From Whitmania pigra (taxonomy: Eukaryota > Annelida > Clitellata > Hirudinida > Haemopidae), in the NCBI GenBank assembly GCA_021613335.1, contig JAJTWR010000113.1:1893501-1957500 (forward strand): 64,000 nucleotides of DNA. Reading direction: 5' to 3'. Below the pieces are notes generated by a model. That model worked only from the letters and a program-made list of their open reading frames with translations, did not search any database and was not told the DNA's origin. The position numbers and the translations under genes are program-made. The stretch's first letter is position 1, and every line of letters starts with the position of its first letter. Below, in pieces: positions 23,004-33,718 of this stretch.

Positions 23004-23592
23004 TTTGAAATAAATGTCCTCGTGAAATGGTATCGTCACCGTGTGATCCATGCCACAGCCACAACAAAGAAGCAGAAACAAGTAACCTCACAAACACCTT
23101 GGACTTGCCACGTTCAGCAGCTTTTGGACGAAACAAGCCATAATGTTACAAAGGACATCCACTCAGGAGGACAACACAATTTAGTTCCAAAAGCTCTTAA
23201 AGCACTTATTATTGAATAACTTATTCCAACCCCAATCAGGATTTTTGTCCATTTGATTGAAATATATTCCACCTATTTAATTAAATTCATTTAATACCAA
23301 ACGTTACAAAAACGACAAGATAAAATGCAAGGAACATATTAGTACAAACCTCACAAAAATTCTTGCTCATCATAATCAACATGGAGTAAAACTTATCTTA
23401 ATTACTAATAAAAAAGACCAACATTTGAGACAACATGAAGGTTACCAGTGAGTAATTTCTCAAAATATCCAATTAAAAAATCTCTAAGCCTAAGAAAATA
23501 ACGTATTTATCAAATTGCAAAATCCTTTAAAGTATCTCAAATTCTAGGCATGCATTGTAAAAATGTTTGTTGACATCAACACCTGATAACAA

Positions 23593-26500
23593 TCAATCAC
23601 TCTTCAGAAGAGACTCAAGCTTCTTCAGGACTGTTCCTATTTCGATCATTTTGTTCAGTTTTATGTAGACTCCACTCGAAACTTTGGCGAATGTCATCCA
23701 TTCGGGCAAAAACTCGCTCATCATCTTCAGGTAGTTCTCTGCATCCTCTGGCAATCAAAAATAAAAATACTCATCCATAATAAATAAATATTGCTCTATA
23801 TATTACAGAATAAATATGAGGCAATCAAAATCAAGCCTTTTGGTTTGAATAACACTATTTTTGCATAAAAATGAAATAATTCAACCAAGATTGAAGATGC
23901 AAGTTGCAACTCACTCGAAGAAATAAAACCTTCACTGCTTGAGGTAAGGGCTTTGACTGCATCATCGTGTGGCATGGCAGGTCTCTTATGTGTGGTGAAA
24001 GAACTAACAATAATAAATTAATTTTAATATCTCAGGGTTACCATACCTTTTGTTCCATTATAAAGAAATGCTTACAATGGATAATTCAAATCATTATCTT
24101 AATATATTCAATAATTTATTTGTGAGCAACATATTAATGTTTGAAAGGGACACTCACTGATAAAGTGTTCGACAAAGTTCTGGAAGTTTTTGTAACTGTC
24201 GTTTCTTTTGCACCTCCTCTGGAGATTCGGTCATAAGTTTCTTCACTTTCTGTGCTTCCTTGGCTCTGATCTTCAATCATCGAATCATTCTACTTATTAA
24301 TTAACAACAACAAAAATCATAAAATCATCGTAATTATTAGTTACCATAAAATCATTTAACTAATCAGCCTCCAGCAACTTCCCAATCCCATTTCTCAAAC
24401 CAAATAATCACCCAGTTGTGATAACAACCACATGAATAATAATTTACAACCACAAGAATAATAATTTACAATGCAAGCACAACAAGCACAAAATTATTAT
24501 CAAAATATTCGAGCAATTGTTACTCAATTTAAAACAAACTTTATTCAACAAACCCGATCCAGGAGGGACGAAGATATGCCTTTAATTGGTGTGCCACTCG
24601 TGCCGACGTTTGCGTCCGATTTTTCTTCTTTGACTGGTGCGTTGACCTCGACCGCGAGTTTTGATGATGCTGTTGCCTCCAAAGCTCTCTTCACCTTGGT
24701 GGTCACAAAACATCAACTAATGCAATTAACGTAACATGCCACATGTGCTTAGCTCAGAGGCGCTTCTTATTAACCATTTATATTAAGGATCAACTTTATA
24801 GTTCCATATCACCCACGTCAAACCACCACCACAAACGTCATCGAAAACCTACCCTTGGATCCATGCCGCTAGCCAGCTGAAGAAATTCTTGAGCCTGCAA
24901 AGGTTTGCTCGACTCTGGAGCCGACGGGAGTCGAGATGACGAAATGTCGGGAAGTTCGTCGAGTTTGAACTGAGGATGCCACTTAGTCAACCTGCTGCTG
25001 TCCACAGACACGTTCAACGACATCAGGAATTCCTGCGTTCGAGCGATCGCAACAAAATTATCAACAAAAGTCAAATTGATCATAGACCATAAAACTAAAC
25101 TAGAAATACAAACATTAAAAAATTGCTATTTACACATTCATGTAACATATTATTAAGCATGTCGTTATTAAACATAATGATGTGACAAACATCGTGATGT
25201 TTCTTGACAAGGTCCAACAAGTTGGAGTGAAACAAAGCTTTTCGTTCAGAGATCTTCCCAGGTGAAAACTTCATCGTCTTTTGTGGAGATGTAGGCTCTG
25301 ATGGGTCAACTGCAAATAAAATACATTTAAATTGCATAAAACACATTTAACATTTAAATCACATAAAAATGTCTTGAAAGAAAATTTTTATAATGCTAAT
25401 CAACACAACTATAATAACAACAATTATTATTATTCCAAGATGTATACAAAAGGATGTATACACTTGAGTGTAACTTTAAGAAATGTTAAAAATATTACAT
25501 CAAAATAGCATTAAAAATAACAACAATGATAAATAGTGATAAAGTTACACAAAATATTACATTTTATAGAGAATATTACACAAAACACAAAATGACATTG
25601 TGTCAAACTGAACCAGTTATCAACCAATATACCAGTTATCATTCTATTGAGAACCCTTGAATTTTTAATGCTAAAGAAAATAGAACATCAACCTTCATCA
25701 AGGTTTGCCTCTATTGTGAGTTGGTACTTGGTGGTTCTCCCGTGGCCAAAACTCGGGAGTCCAATTTCCTGCCGAAAGATGAAGGCACCCGGGTAAACGG
25801 TCTTTATCTGCTCCAGGTGTTTCAATGTGAAGTCCCTTTTGTTGCAAACATGATCAATTTGATTAAGCAATTATTCAGTGGTATTAAATCTTAGATAATG
25901 TTCACAATAAATGACTTAACATAATTGACAAGTATAAGGAAAGTATTATTCTAATTGAAAATTATTAATATACTGTAAGGAAAGTATTATTCTAATTGAA
26001 AATTATTAATATATTATAAGGAAAGTATTATTCTAATTGAAAATTATTAATATATTTTTCTTGACTGTTCTATCAATTTGGTGGTTGTATTAGTAGCTTA
26101 AGAATAGCCCTTCTGCCAGATAAATAAATATTATAAAATATAATATAATTATTATAATTAACATAATTATTATATTCTACAAGCAACCTTCTCGTCATCT
26201 GCTTGACAGCCTTCATCAACTTGTCGAAGGTACAAATTTCATGTCTGTTGGTGAGCATGCTGACTACAAGATCAACACTCGAGAAGATGTTCTGCAGATA
26301 AGCATACGAGGTTGGAAGACCCAGAGATGGAACGACGGACGACGGCTCTCTGTGGAGATGCAGGCCTGCCTTGGAACTGGAAAATATAGTGAAAAACTGA
26401 AGCATATTGTCAGTGTATTTTTGATTCGTTTGTGAAGGTAATTAATGTCGCTCAATTTAAATTTGTTAATATTTGAATACTCCACATCCTGTAGAACATT

Positions 26501-27746
26501 ATAAAACTGAAGTTAAAAATGCCTTCAGAAATGTATTCCAATATTTTTAGCACTAAGTAATAGTTGTGTAAATTGTAACACATAAACATAATACACCGTC
26601 GTCAAATGCAAACAATACTAACGGAGAACTGAGAATACTCTGAAGCATCTTTGTTGGAGACGTCAACAACTCCCTCGAATCCCATTTCAATGGAGATTTT
26701 GCGGGTGTTGCAGGCTGATCCTTCTTCAGTGGTGTCAGAAGTTTGGGCGGGGATCCAAGCAAATTCATTTTCAGTGGAGACTTTCCAACAATCGAGCACT
26801 TGGCTGGGGAGGGAAGACCCAATGATTTGAGGGGAGACTTGCCTTTGAGATCCAACAACTTCTGCCTCAGCTCAAACAAGTTTGAGGACTTCAGTCTATC
26901 TTCTATAGACTTCTTGCTGGTCTCATCCACCACAAATTTCCTAACATTTTGTCCATCTGACTTTTCCTCTTCTGGGAAAAGATTCTTGGTGACTTTAGAC
27001 TGTGCTAAAAATCACAAAATGAAACAGCTTATTATAATTTCATTCTGTAATAAACTTATGTTGTTTGATTATGTGACATCATTATCACGTTTAATCTAAA
27101 TCAAGGCTATCCAAAGTTTGTGTTGGAATGCTACCACAAGTTAAATGAGTGATTTAACATACAATGCAGACCAATCTCAAATTGAATTAAATAAAAATTC
27201 ATTGACTAGGAAACCATTCTGGAATTAATTTTTGCAATGAGAATTTTTCAACTAATATTACAAATAATCTGTTACCAAATTTGTGATCTGGATAATAGAA
27301 AAGACATAAAATATTTGTGGTCTTCTTAAAAAATCTTGTCATAACACTTAAGTTCAATCTAAATACCCTAAATGCTATCGATCATAAATGTCACGATAAA
27401 GAGTCTTACAAACACCTTTGGTCTTCTCACGGAAAACCGAAAAATCGGGTTTAGCCATGGCATCAAAAATAGGAACATTTCCTTCTTTCTTGGCATCCTT
27501 GATCTCCGTTTCAGAATTTTGCACAGCTTTTGCTGGTGTCTTTAAAGTTTTGACCGTTGTTTTAAGTGGAGCCCTAACCCGGACTGTTTTGATTGTCTTG
27601 GGGTTTGTTTTCGATCGAGTGATTCTTACATCGTCCAATTTAGAAGTTTCGTTCACGACCTTCAGCTTTTTAGAAGCATTTCCATCAATTGAATCCGCAA
27701 CCCTTTTGCGACTTGTAAAAAACTCGGTTAGCCTTGTTTGCGACAT
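23593..27746 (-). CDS. CDT1: CDT1 DNA replication licensing factor
   Basis: CDT1 loads MCM2-7 onto origins with ORC and CDC6, and is held in check by geminin and by PCNA-linked destruction. Exons in coding order: 27410-27746, about 26630-27004, 26188-26376, 25693-25835, 25134-25309, 24853-25032, 24554-24694, 24158-24270, 23915-24003, 23593-23747, about 630 residues. Seen: an N-terminal PIP degron (QTRLTEFFTSRK), a Lys-rich linker, a cluster of S/T-P-x-K sites, the geminin-binding winged helix (YLQNIFSSVDLVVSML, RRDFTLKHLEQIKTVYPGAF, YQLTIEANLDE), SRLTKWHPQFKLDELPDI, then the MCM-binding helix (LLDRIRAKEAQK) and C-terminal winged helix (LKMMSEFLPEWMTFAKV). The start at 27746 places the PIP box at the N-terminus; an in-frame ATG at 27758 would add four residues. 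All junctions agree in phase except exon 2 to 3, whose donor I could not fix. Confidence 0.9.
24756..24785 (-). mobile_element. SINE 3' end fragment
   Basis: AGAGGCGCTTCTTATTAACC matches the right-hand end of the SINE copies at 6601 and 9254. Only this piece remains, in a CDT1 intron. Confidence 0.45.
25936..26056. repeat. tandem repeat, about 41 bp x 3
   Basis: Three near-identical units AAGGAAAGTATTATTCTAAT followed by TGAAAATTATTAATATA, in a CDT1 intron. Confidence 0.9.
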
Positions 27747-27774
27747 TTTAAAGTCCAATCAAAACATTCCCTTG

Positions 27775-27783
27775 TTGGCGCCC
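27775..27783. promoter_or_regulatory. E2F-like site in CDT1 promoter
   Basis: TTGGCGCCC, a match to the E2F core (TTSSCGC), lies 29 bases before the CDT1 start codon. CDT1 is a known E2F target in animals, so G1/S control is a reasonable inference. Confidence 0.55.
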
Positions 27784-27789
27784 ATTAAG

Positions 27790-28684
27790 CCAAAACAAAA
27801 TAATATGAGTATGAGATGTGGCATGATTTAAAAATATTTTAAATCCGGATTATAGATCTAATGTCAGTTTTTGTTTAAATATTTTATTTGAATATTATTT
27901 TAACGCCACGCGTAGATCCCATTAAAATTATAAGTTTTATATTTGTTAATGTTAACTTCAACAGATTTCTAAAAAAAAGGCACTGCCGAACTCCTGGAAT
28001 CATATTGTCTAAAAGAAACTTTGCATCATTGCTCCTTGATGTCCCCTCATAATTGTCAAATTTTGTCCTGATAGTTAATCCTAAAACATGCACTTTATTC
28101 GGATATTTGTGTTTTATCATTTACATGCTATTTTTAAAATATATATATTCGAAGAAATGACTTGGTATATTGTGTGATAGTTTTATTATGAATAGGCACT
28201 TCGGTTCTGTTTCTAATGATGCAAAATAAATACTAAAGATTGACCTTAAGCTTTGTTAGTGGATTGCAAATTTAATCGAAATGGAATTGGAGGACATCTT
28301 CACTCGTAAATGTCCTGTCAGGATTGTTGTTTCCATGACGTTGCTCATTTTTTTTACTGCAAGCCGTTTGCAAAGCTATGTTTCTATAAAGTTAAGTTTT
28401 AGAAAATTTGAAAATTTCAGTAAAACTGAATGAAGTCATTCTAGTTTCAGCATCTAGAGACAGTAACACTGGAGATAGGTCTAAGAGTATAACATCGGGG
28501 TATTTTCACCGCTCAAGAACTTCAGTAATTATCGAGTGCAATTGAATTACATCAAATAATAATCTATGATAAAAAGATGATTTTTTCATTTTTAAATATG
28601 CGAGCTATGCCTAGAAATACATTCGGGTCCCTTGTCCACAAAGATTGAAAATTCATTGACTTGAATCAATTGAATTACCCATTA
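27790..28684. other. intergenic, no gene seen
   Basis: AT-rich DNA between the CDT1 start and the HECT-ligase relic. The short frames here lack splice signals or recognisable domains. Confidence 0.4.
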
Positions 28685-30480
28685 TGAAACGACTTGTTGC
28701 CCTCATGAATGGCATACAGAAGTTTATCCTTTGTCACTTGATAGTGCTGTATTCAGGCAGAAAGAGCTGATTAAAACAAGTTGCTTCTCTAGGCAAAGAG
28801 GATTCAGAATGATCGCGTTGGAATCTTGAGATGGTTAATGGAGGATCCAAATTAGATAAACCCCTAAATGGTAAAGCGGTCCTGCTTGTCACAAACCTCA
28901 GAAAAATTTTCTGCTCTTCATCGCCAAATGAGGCCGAGCACTCAAATAATAATCGAACTGATTTTGAATCATCATAAACGCAAAATTTACGCAAATCATC
29001 CATGGTCAATCGTCTGAACTTTTCTCAACAAATCATTGTTTTCATCTCTTTTGGATAAAACAACTCATTTGCTCCACGAAACAAAACTAGATCAAACCCA
29101 TTTCTGATTGCTTCAAACTGCTTCATAGAATCAAGTCCAAATTTGTAAGCACATAGTTTTTCAAAATACAGTGTTGTGAGGAGAGAGTATAAACATCACG
29201 TCCACCTTCAATCAGTTCAACGTCAGTACCTGGAACGGTGAAATTGAGGCACAGGTCGTCGAAGGAGCTTCCATCATCGAACGTCAGAATGCTAATTATT
29301 TCATTCTTCTGACGATCAGAAAGATTTATCTCCTATCTGATGGCATCTACAGTGCTAGAAAAAATGTGACGACAGTCCCCATTTTTTGTAATAACTTAAG
29401 TTTAAATTATCGTACGAAGCTCAAATTTAGAAAAATTATAATATCCTTAAAGAATATAACTTGTATATGTTTTTCGCTTTGATCAAGAATTAAGCGCAAA
29501 TCCCACAAAAATCCATTTTTTTGCATAAAAATATTGTTACGACAGGTTACAAAAAAACTCATGAATTTCAGTATTTTGGCAAACATTTTTATTTAAAACT
29601 AAATGAAATAATGTTTCAATAGAATGTCGTTCCTCCTTTCTTAGAAATAACATCTATGCACCTATTTTTCATGGAGAAAATCAGTGTTTTGATGACCTTT
29701 TCATCCAAATTTCTCCAGGCGCTCCAAATCGCTTCTTTCAAATCATTTTCTGTGTTATATTGCTGTCCATTGCCATAAACTGATCTTGAAAGAAGACCCC
29801 AAACATTTTCAATCGGATTCAAATGCTTCTACCAATCCAAAATATTCCTTTATCAGATGGGAATGTTCGGATTTTCTCAGTTGTTGGAAAAATTCGTCAC
29901 ATATTAGAATACCTAGCAAACAACCATCTAAAATAGCTTTTGCCATAAATTTGTCTTAAAAATGTAAATCTTTCAGGTTCATCGCTTGTTTCTGGGAAAA
30001 TAACTTTGGGTGAATGTTTGTAAATTACATCGTCTCCTGATCTTTTAAGCGATTTTTTTGACCACAGATCGATGTCACTACCTTGTAATTCTTGTGATAA
30101 AATAGAATAGACTTCTTTTGTCACCCCTGGGCCTTGTCCAATCTCATCTTTGAATGTGAAATCCCAATAATAAGACAATAAGTAAGGTTGCTTTTTGCAT
30201 TTATCAAAAATATCTCCTGGAACATTATTTTTTGATGTTTCAAAATTTACCTTATCCCTTCGCTTCGGAAATGTTTTCCTGAACAGCTTCTGTCAGAATC
30301 TGGTTCATAAAATCCATAAAAACCTCCAGCTGATGGTGTCACAACCGTTGATTCTGGGATAGAGTTTGTTTCATTCATGCTTTTGACTTCGGCAACAAAC
30401 AGTTCTTCACACACCTTACGATGTAATGTTTGGAAGCCAGCGAGCTTTGAAGTATGGGTGTTACACAGCAGCGATTATAA
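28685..30480 (-). pseudogene. decayed intronless HECT E3 ligase copy (TRIP12/UPL3-like)
   Basis: Reading the minus strand in shifting frames recovers most of a HECT domain with no introns: DKVNFETSKNN, then YYWDFTFKDEIGQGPG and TKEVYSILSQELQGSDIDLW (30178-29897), GKSYFRWL, ICDEFFQQLRK (after a frameshift), DDLCLNFTVPGTDVELIEGG (near 29250), and the C-lobe LRKFCVYDDSKSVRLLFECS and DEEQKIFLRFVTSR with the catalytic-cysteine region EATCFNQLFLPEYS (28740-29009). Order and spacing match TRIP12/HECTD1-type ligases. Several frameshifts and stops, plus a Tc1-like insertion, make it non-functional. Lack of introns suggests a processed copy of a partial transcript. The 5' limit is uncertain and may include unrelated transposon sequence. 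Confidence 0.75.
29348..29825 (-). mobile_element. Tc1/mariner-like transposon fragment inside the HECT relic
   Basis: The minus strand at 29616-29822 encodes the end of a Tc1-type transposase (NPIENVWGLLSRSVYG), and the sequence ends at 29348 with TACAGTGCTAGAAAAAATGT, a Tc1-style inverted-repeat end with its TA target. The 5' part of the element is absent. HECT-coding sequence resumes on both sides, so this piece arrived after the HECT copy. Confidence 0.8.
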
Positions 30481-30607
30481 AAGCTTTCATCTTGAGGTTT
30501 ATTGCTATGATCTCAAATTTCAACATGTCTAAACCTTTTCTGCATTCCAGCCTAATAGCTATTATTAAACTTGCAACATAAGTCGATGAAGCCGAATTAA
30601 GTCTTAG

Positions 30608-30952
30608 TTATATGTTGTGTAATGTTGGAGGAATGAAACCAAAATAAGCTCCAGATGTGTCTTCCTTTTGTAAATTGTCTAGAGCTTGTGCAATTGGTCT
30701 CATTTCTTCAATCCATTCCTTGAAGAACGTAAAATCTTGAGAGCTGAACTTTGGCAGCTGCAAACGTTCCATCACGATATTAAGTTTGTCCTTCATATTA
30801 TAGATGGCTCTGTAACTGTCAAATTCAGAGTTCCAACGAGCTGAGTTCGGCTTAGGTATTGTTCTCCCAAGTACATCAAATATAGCTTCAGCAGTTTTTG
30901 AACTCTGATGTCGCGCATTGCTCAACTGGAACATTTGCCAGCTACTGAACAA
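30608..30952 (-). mobile_element. hAT-like transposase fragment
   Basis: A 114-residue open frame with a PKPNSARWNSEFDSY stretch, typical of the central region of hAT-type transposases and of ZBED-like domesticated relatives. No flanking catalytic residues or terminal repeats were found. It may be part of the same insertion cluster as the HECT relic. Confidence 0.5.
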
Positions 30953-31546
30953 TACATTCGCTCGAAAGTCACATCACTTGCCAGTGATCAACTGCATTTA
31001 TTCAAATTGTGTGAAAGACTCTTCTGAGAGGTGACATAAGTAATTTATTATGCATGACATCTCTCAAATGAAATTTTCATGCATGCTTAATTTAAACTCA
31101 ACAGGTACAAAATCATTGCTTCCCTCAAAGAAAATGTTGTCGTCAACAACACTTTGGGTTGGATACGAGACATTGAGAATACCAAGCTTCATCCATCTAC
31201 CTAATGAGGTTACTGCTGGTTGTGAACACGTCTTACAGCAGTCCCGTGGCAAAGAGTGTCAAGCAGGCGAAACCAGGATTCCAGAAAGGACTTTCACATA
31301 TCTAACGTGACCTGGTATGAAATCGTAACGTGATGCAATTCTTGTTGAATTTATAATCAGTCTAAATTGTTAATTTAGTCATGGTTCTTATGTCAAGGAA
31401 TTAAGATAGCTAGTGTTACATAGCTATCTAAAACCCTGTCGATGCTTGTTAACGCCCTGATAACTTTATTGATTTTTTATTTAATCTTGTATTAATTAAC
31501 TTTCAGAAATTTACAGGGACATATTCTTTAAAAATTTTAATTACAG

Positions 31547-31765
31547 GCGATATTCAAGGAGTACGTTTGTAAGTTGCATAGTCTCTTAATGACTCATCCA
31601 CGTTCGAAAAAGAATGGAAACCTTACTGGCAAGGCAATCAAAGTCCAACTAAAGCTCCTGAAAGAATGTCTTCCAGAATTGTTTCAGAGACATGAGGCGG
31701 CCATTAGAAAAGTTGTCAAAAAAGGAGCAAAAGAGGTCCTCCGAGACTGCTATGTGGAGGTCTGA
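31547..31765 (+). CDS. orphan exon-like frame, unknown protein
   Basis: After a good acceptor (TAATTACAG) a frame of 72 codons runs to a TGA. It is rich in Lys and Leu and has coding-like composition (KLHSLLMTHPRSKKNGNL, LKLLKECLPELFQRHEAA). I do not recognise it. A second open segment at 31100-31310 on the same strand (RIPSFIHLPNEVTAGCEHVL) might belong to the same gene, but I could not join them. It could equally be a remnant of a duplicated gene or transposon. Confidence 0.35.
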   Translation, partial: AIFKEYVCKLHSLLMTHPRSKKNGNLTGKAIKVQLKLLKECLPELFQRHEAAIRKVVKKGAKEVLRDCYVEV

Positions 31766-31769
31766 CTGC

Positions 31770-33142
31770 TTTTAATTAAACTATTTTGATTGTGTTAGGT
31801 CTCACATTGCTTTTAGATGGCTAATGCTAATAATTGTAGGTTATTATATTACAGGTTGATGATATCTTATTATATAATAATAAAATTAAATACTTCTTCA
31901 AATTATGTGTTATAAAGTTTTAATAAGTTAATGCAATTATATCTTATCAATAATACGATACCAAATATCTTCAGTCAAACTTAATAGCTTTTTATTAACT
32001 TGATAATTTCTTATAAATGTTCAGATTCACTTGGCCAGTTAATAAATCTTTTTACTATTTAAAGATAATGCAAGAAGATGAACCCAATTCAGACAACCAG
32101 GTCAAAATTGAAAACAACAACCCACTCGAAGATAACAACAAGTGGCGAGTGAAAGAGGTGCTGCAAAGAAGCCAAACAAGAAAAGTAAAGATTTTAAAGG
32201 CCAACAACAACAACAACAAAGGCAACTTCAAATTGTGTTGATCATATACCCTGTTGATACCCCCTGAGCTCCTACTAGTCAGAAATTTTAACAGCAGAAT
32301 TCACAAGTTCAGGTAAAAATAACACATGTTCTCCAAGAGATTTGGCATCTCAAATTAATATGGATGAGACAGTAGTTAGAAGATGGTCGCATTTGGAGCG
32401 TTTCAAACAGTTTTACACCCCACACAATCCTCGCAGAAGATGAAATCGATGTCGTAGACGTGAACTCTGAAAGACTAAAACAAGAATTTCACAGTTACCA
32501 AATTGACTTTCTTTCAAACTACTTCAGAAACCATCAATTCTTTTAAGTTGTGTGGGATGTCCATAAAGAAACAATAATCCACACATTTGTTCCTTTGACT
32601 GCAAATACCAAAGTAATGGCATTCCAAACTAATCACAGAAATCAAGTCAGAGAAGTTCAACTACGATGAAAATGTTTTGAATGTTTCCTTGTTTTTCGTT
32701 TAAGCTTCTTTAAGAACGTCGCTCAAATGGCAGCTACATGACATCAAAATTGAACATTCTTTACTGGAAATGTTTATTTAAGTGCCAGTAAAGATGGATA
32801 GGCCTTGAAATCTATACCAGCTACTCTAGCATCCAAACATGTTCTCCTTATACCGTTATTCTGGGAATACTTTTAAAATTAATCACCACGTAAACAGACG
32901 AAGACTTTAGTTTTATCCACAATTATTTAGTGCAGATAGTTTATAATAAGATTATCATATTGGTACAAAACAAATAGAGGCAGGCTTCCATGAGTGTGAT
33001 AGTTACAAGAAGCTAGAAAGAAATCAAGAAAACCACAAAAATGGATTGAAAACTTCAACTGAAGGCACATAATGCGAGGCAAGAATAATTACTTTCAGCT
33101 TCACTATCAGCAACAAATCAATCATTAGCATCCTCACAATAC

Positions 33143-33173
<31 letters not shown>

Positions 33174-33718
33174 GTCGATATCGTGCTGGTGTCATCTATT
33201 AATGTTCAATTATGATTTTGATGAAAATAACTTTGTTATAATGTGATGCAAAATAATTGGAATTTACAATTAACCAAAATATAACTCAAGAAGATAGAAA
33301 ATGCAGATCAAAAATAGAAAGTAAAGAGAATTAAATGTTAGATCGTGTCCACAAATATAAGCAAGCACGCAACTTTCATGCTGTATGTGACATCAGTATG
33401 TGACACAAACACATTATCATAAAATCATATTAGCATAAAATATGCACGGTTAAAGACAAAATATATCCGTGAGGCTAAGGCAATGCAGTTGTGAAGAAAA
33501 TGGACAACATTACTGGAATCAAACAATTGGGTAATGTGCTATAAATAGACGCTTAACAAAGAGAGTGATAACCAAAATATCTAAGCTGCCAAGAAAAATT
33601 AAAATCTGAAGCCTGAATATTTGATAAGGACATTAACATAAATGCACTGTCATGACCCAGTCAGGATTGAGCAGTAAATATTTCTTGAATAAGGTGACAA
33701 TTAGAATAAATAATACTA
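31770..33718. other. no supported gene; coding-like debris and CAT microsatellite
   Basis: The plus strand carries broken coding-like pieces near 32430-32620 (VDVNSERLKQEFHSYQIDFL, then after a stop VVWDVHKETIIHTFVPLTAN) that look like a decayed gene or transposon I cannot name. A (CAT)n run lies at 33143-33174. The rest is AT-rich. Confidence 0.35.

Noticed and set aside
33143..33174. Evenly spaced repeats considered as a CRISPR-like array
   Set aside because: It is a pure CAT trinucleotide run without spacers, and the DNA is animal. No CRISPR array exists in the window.
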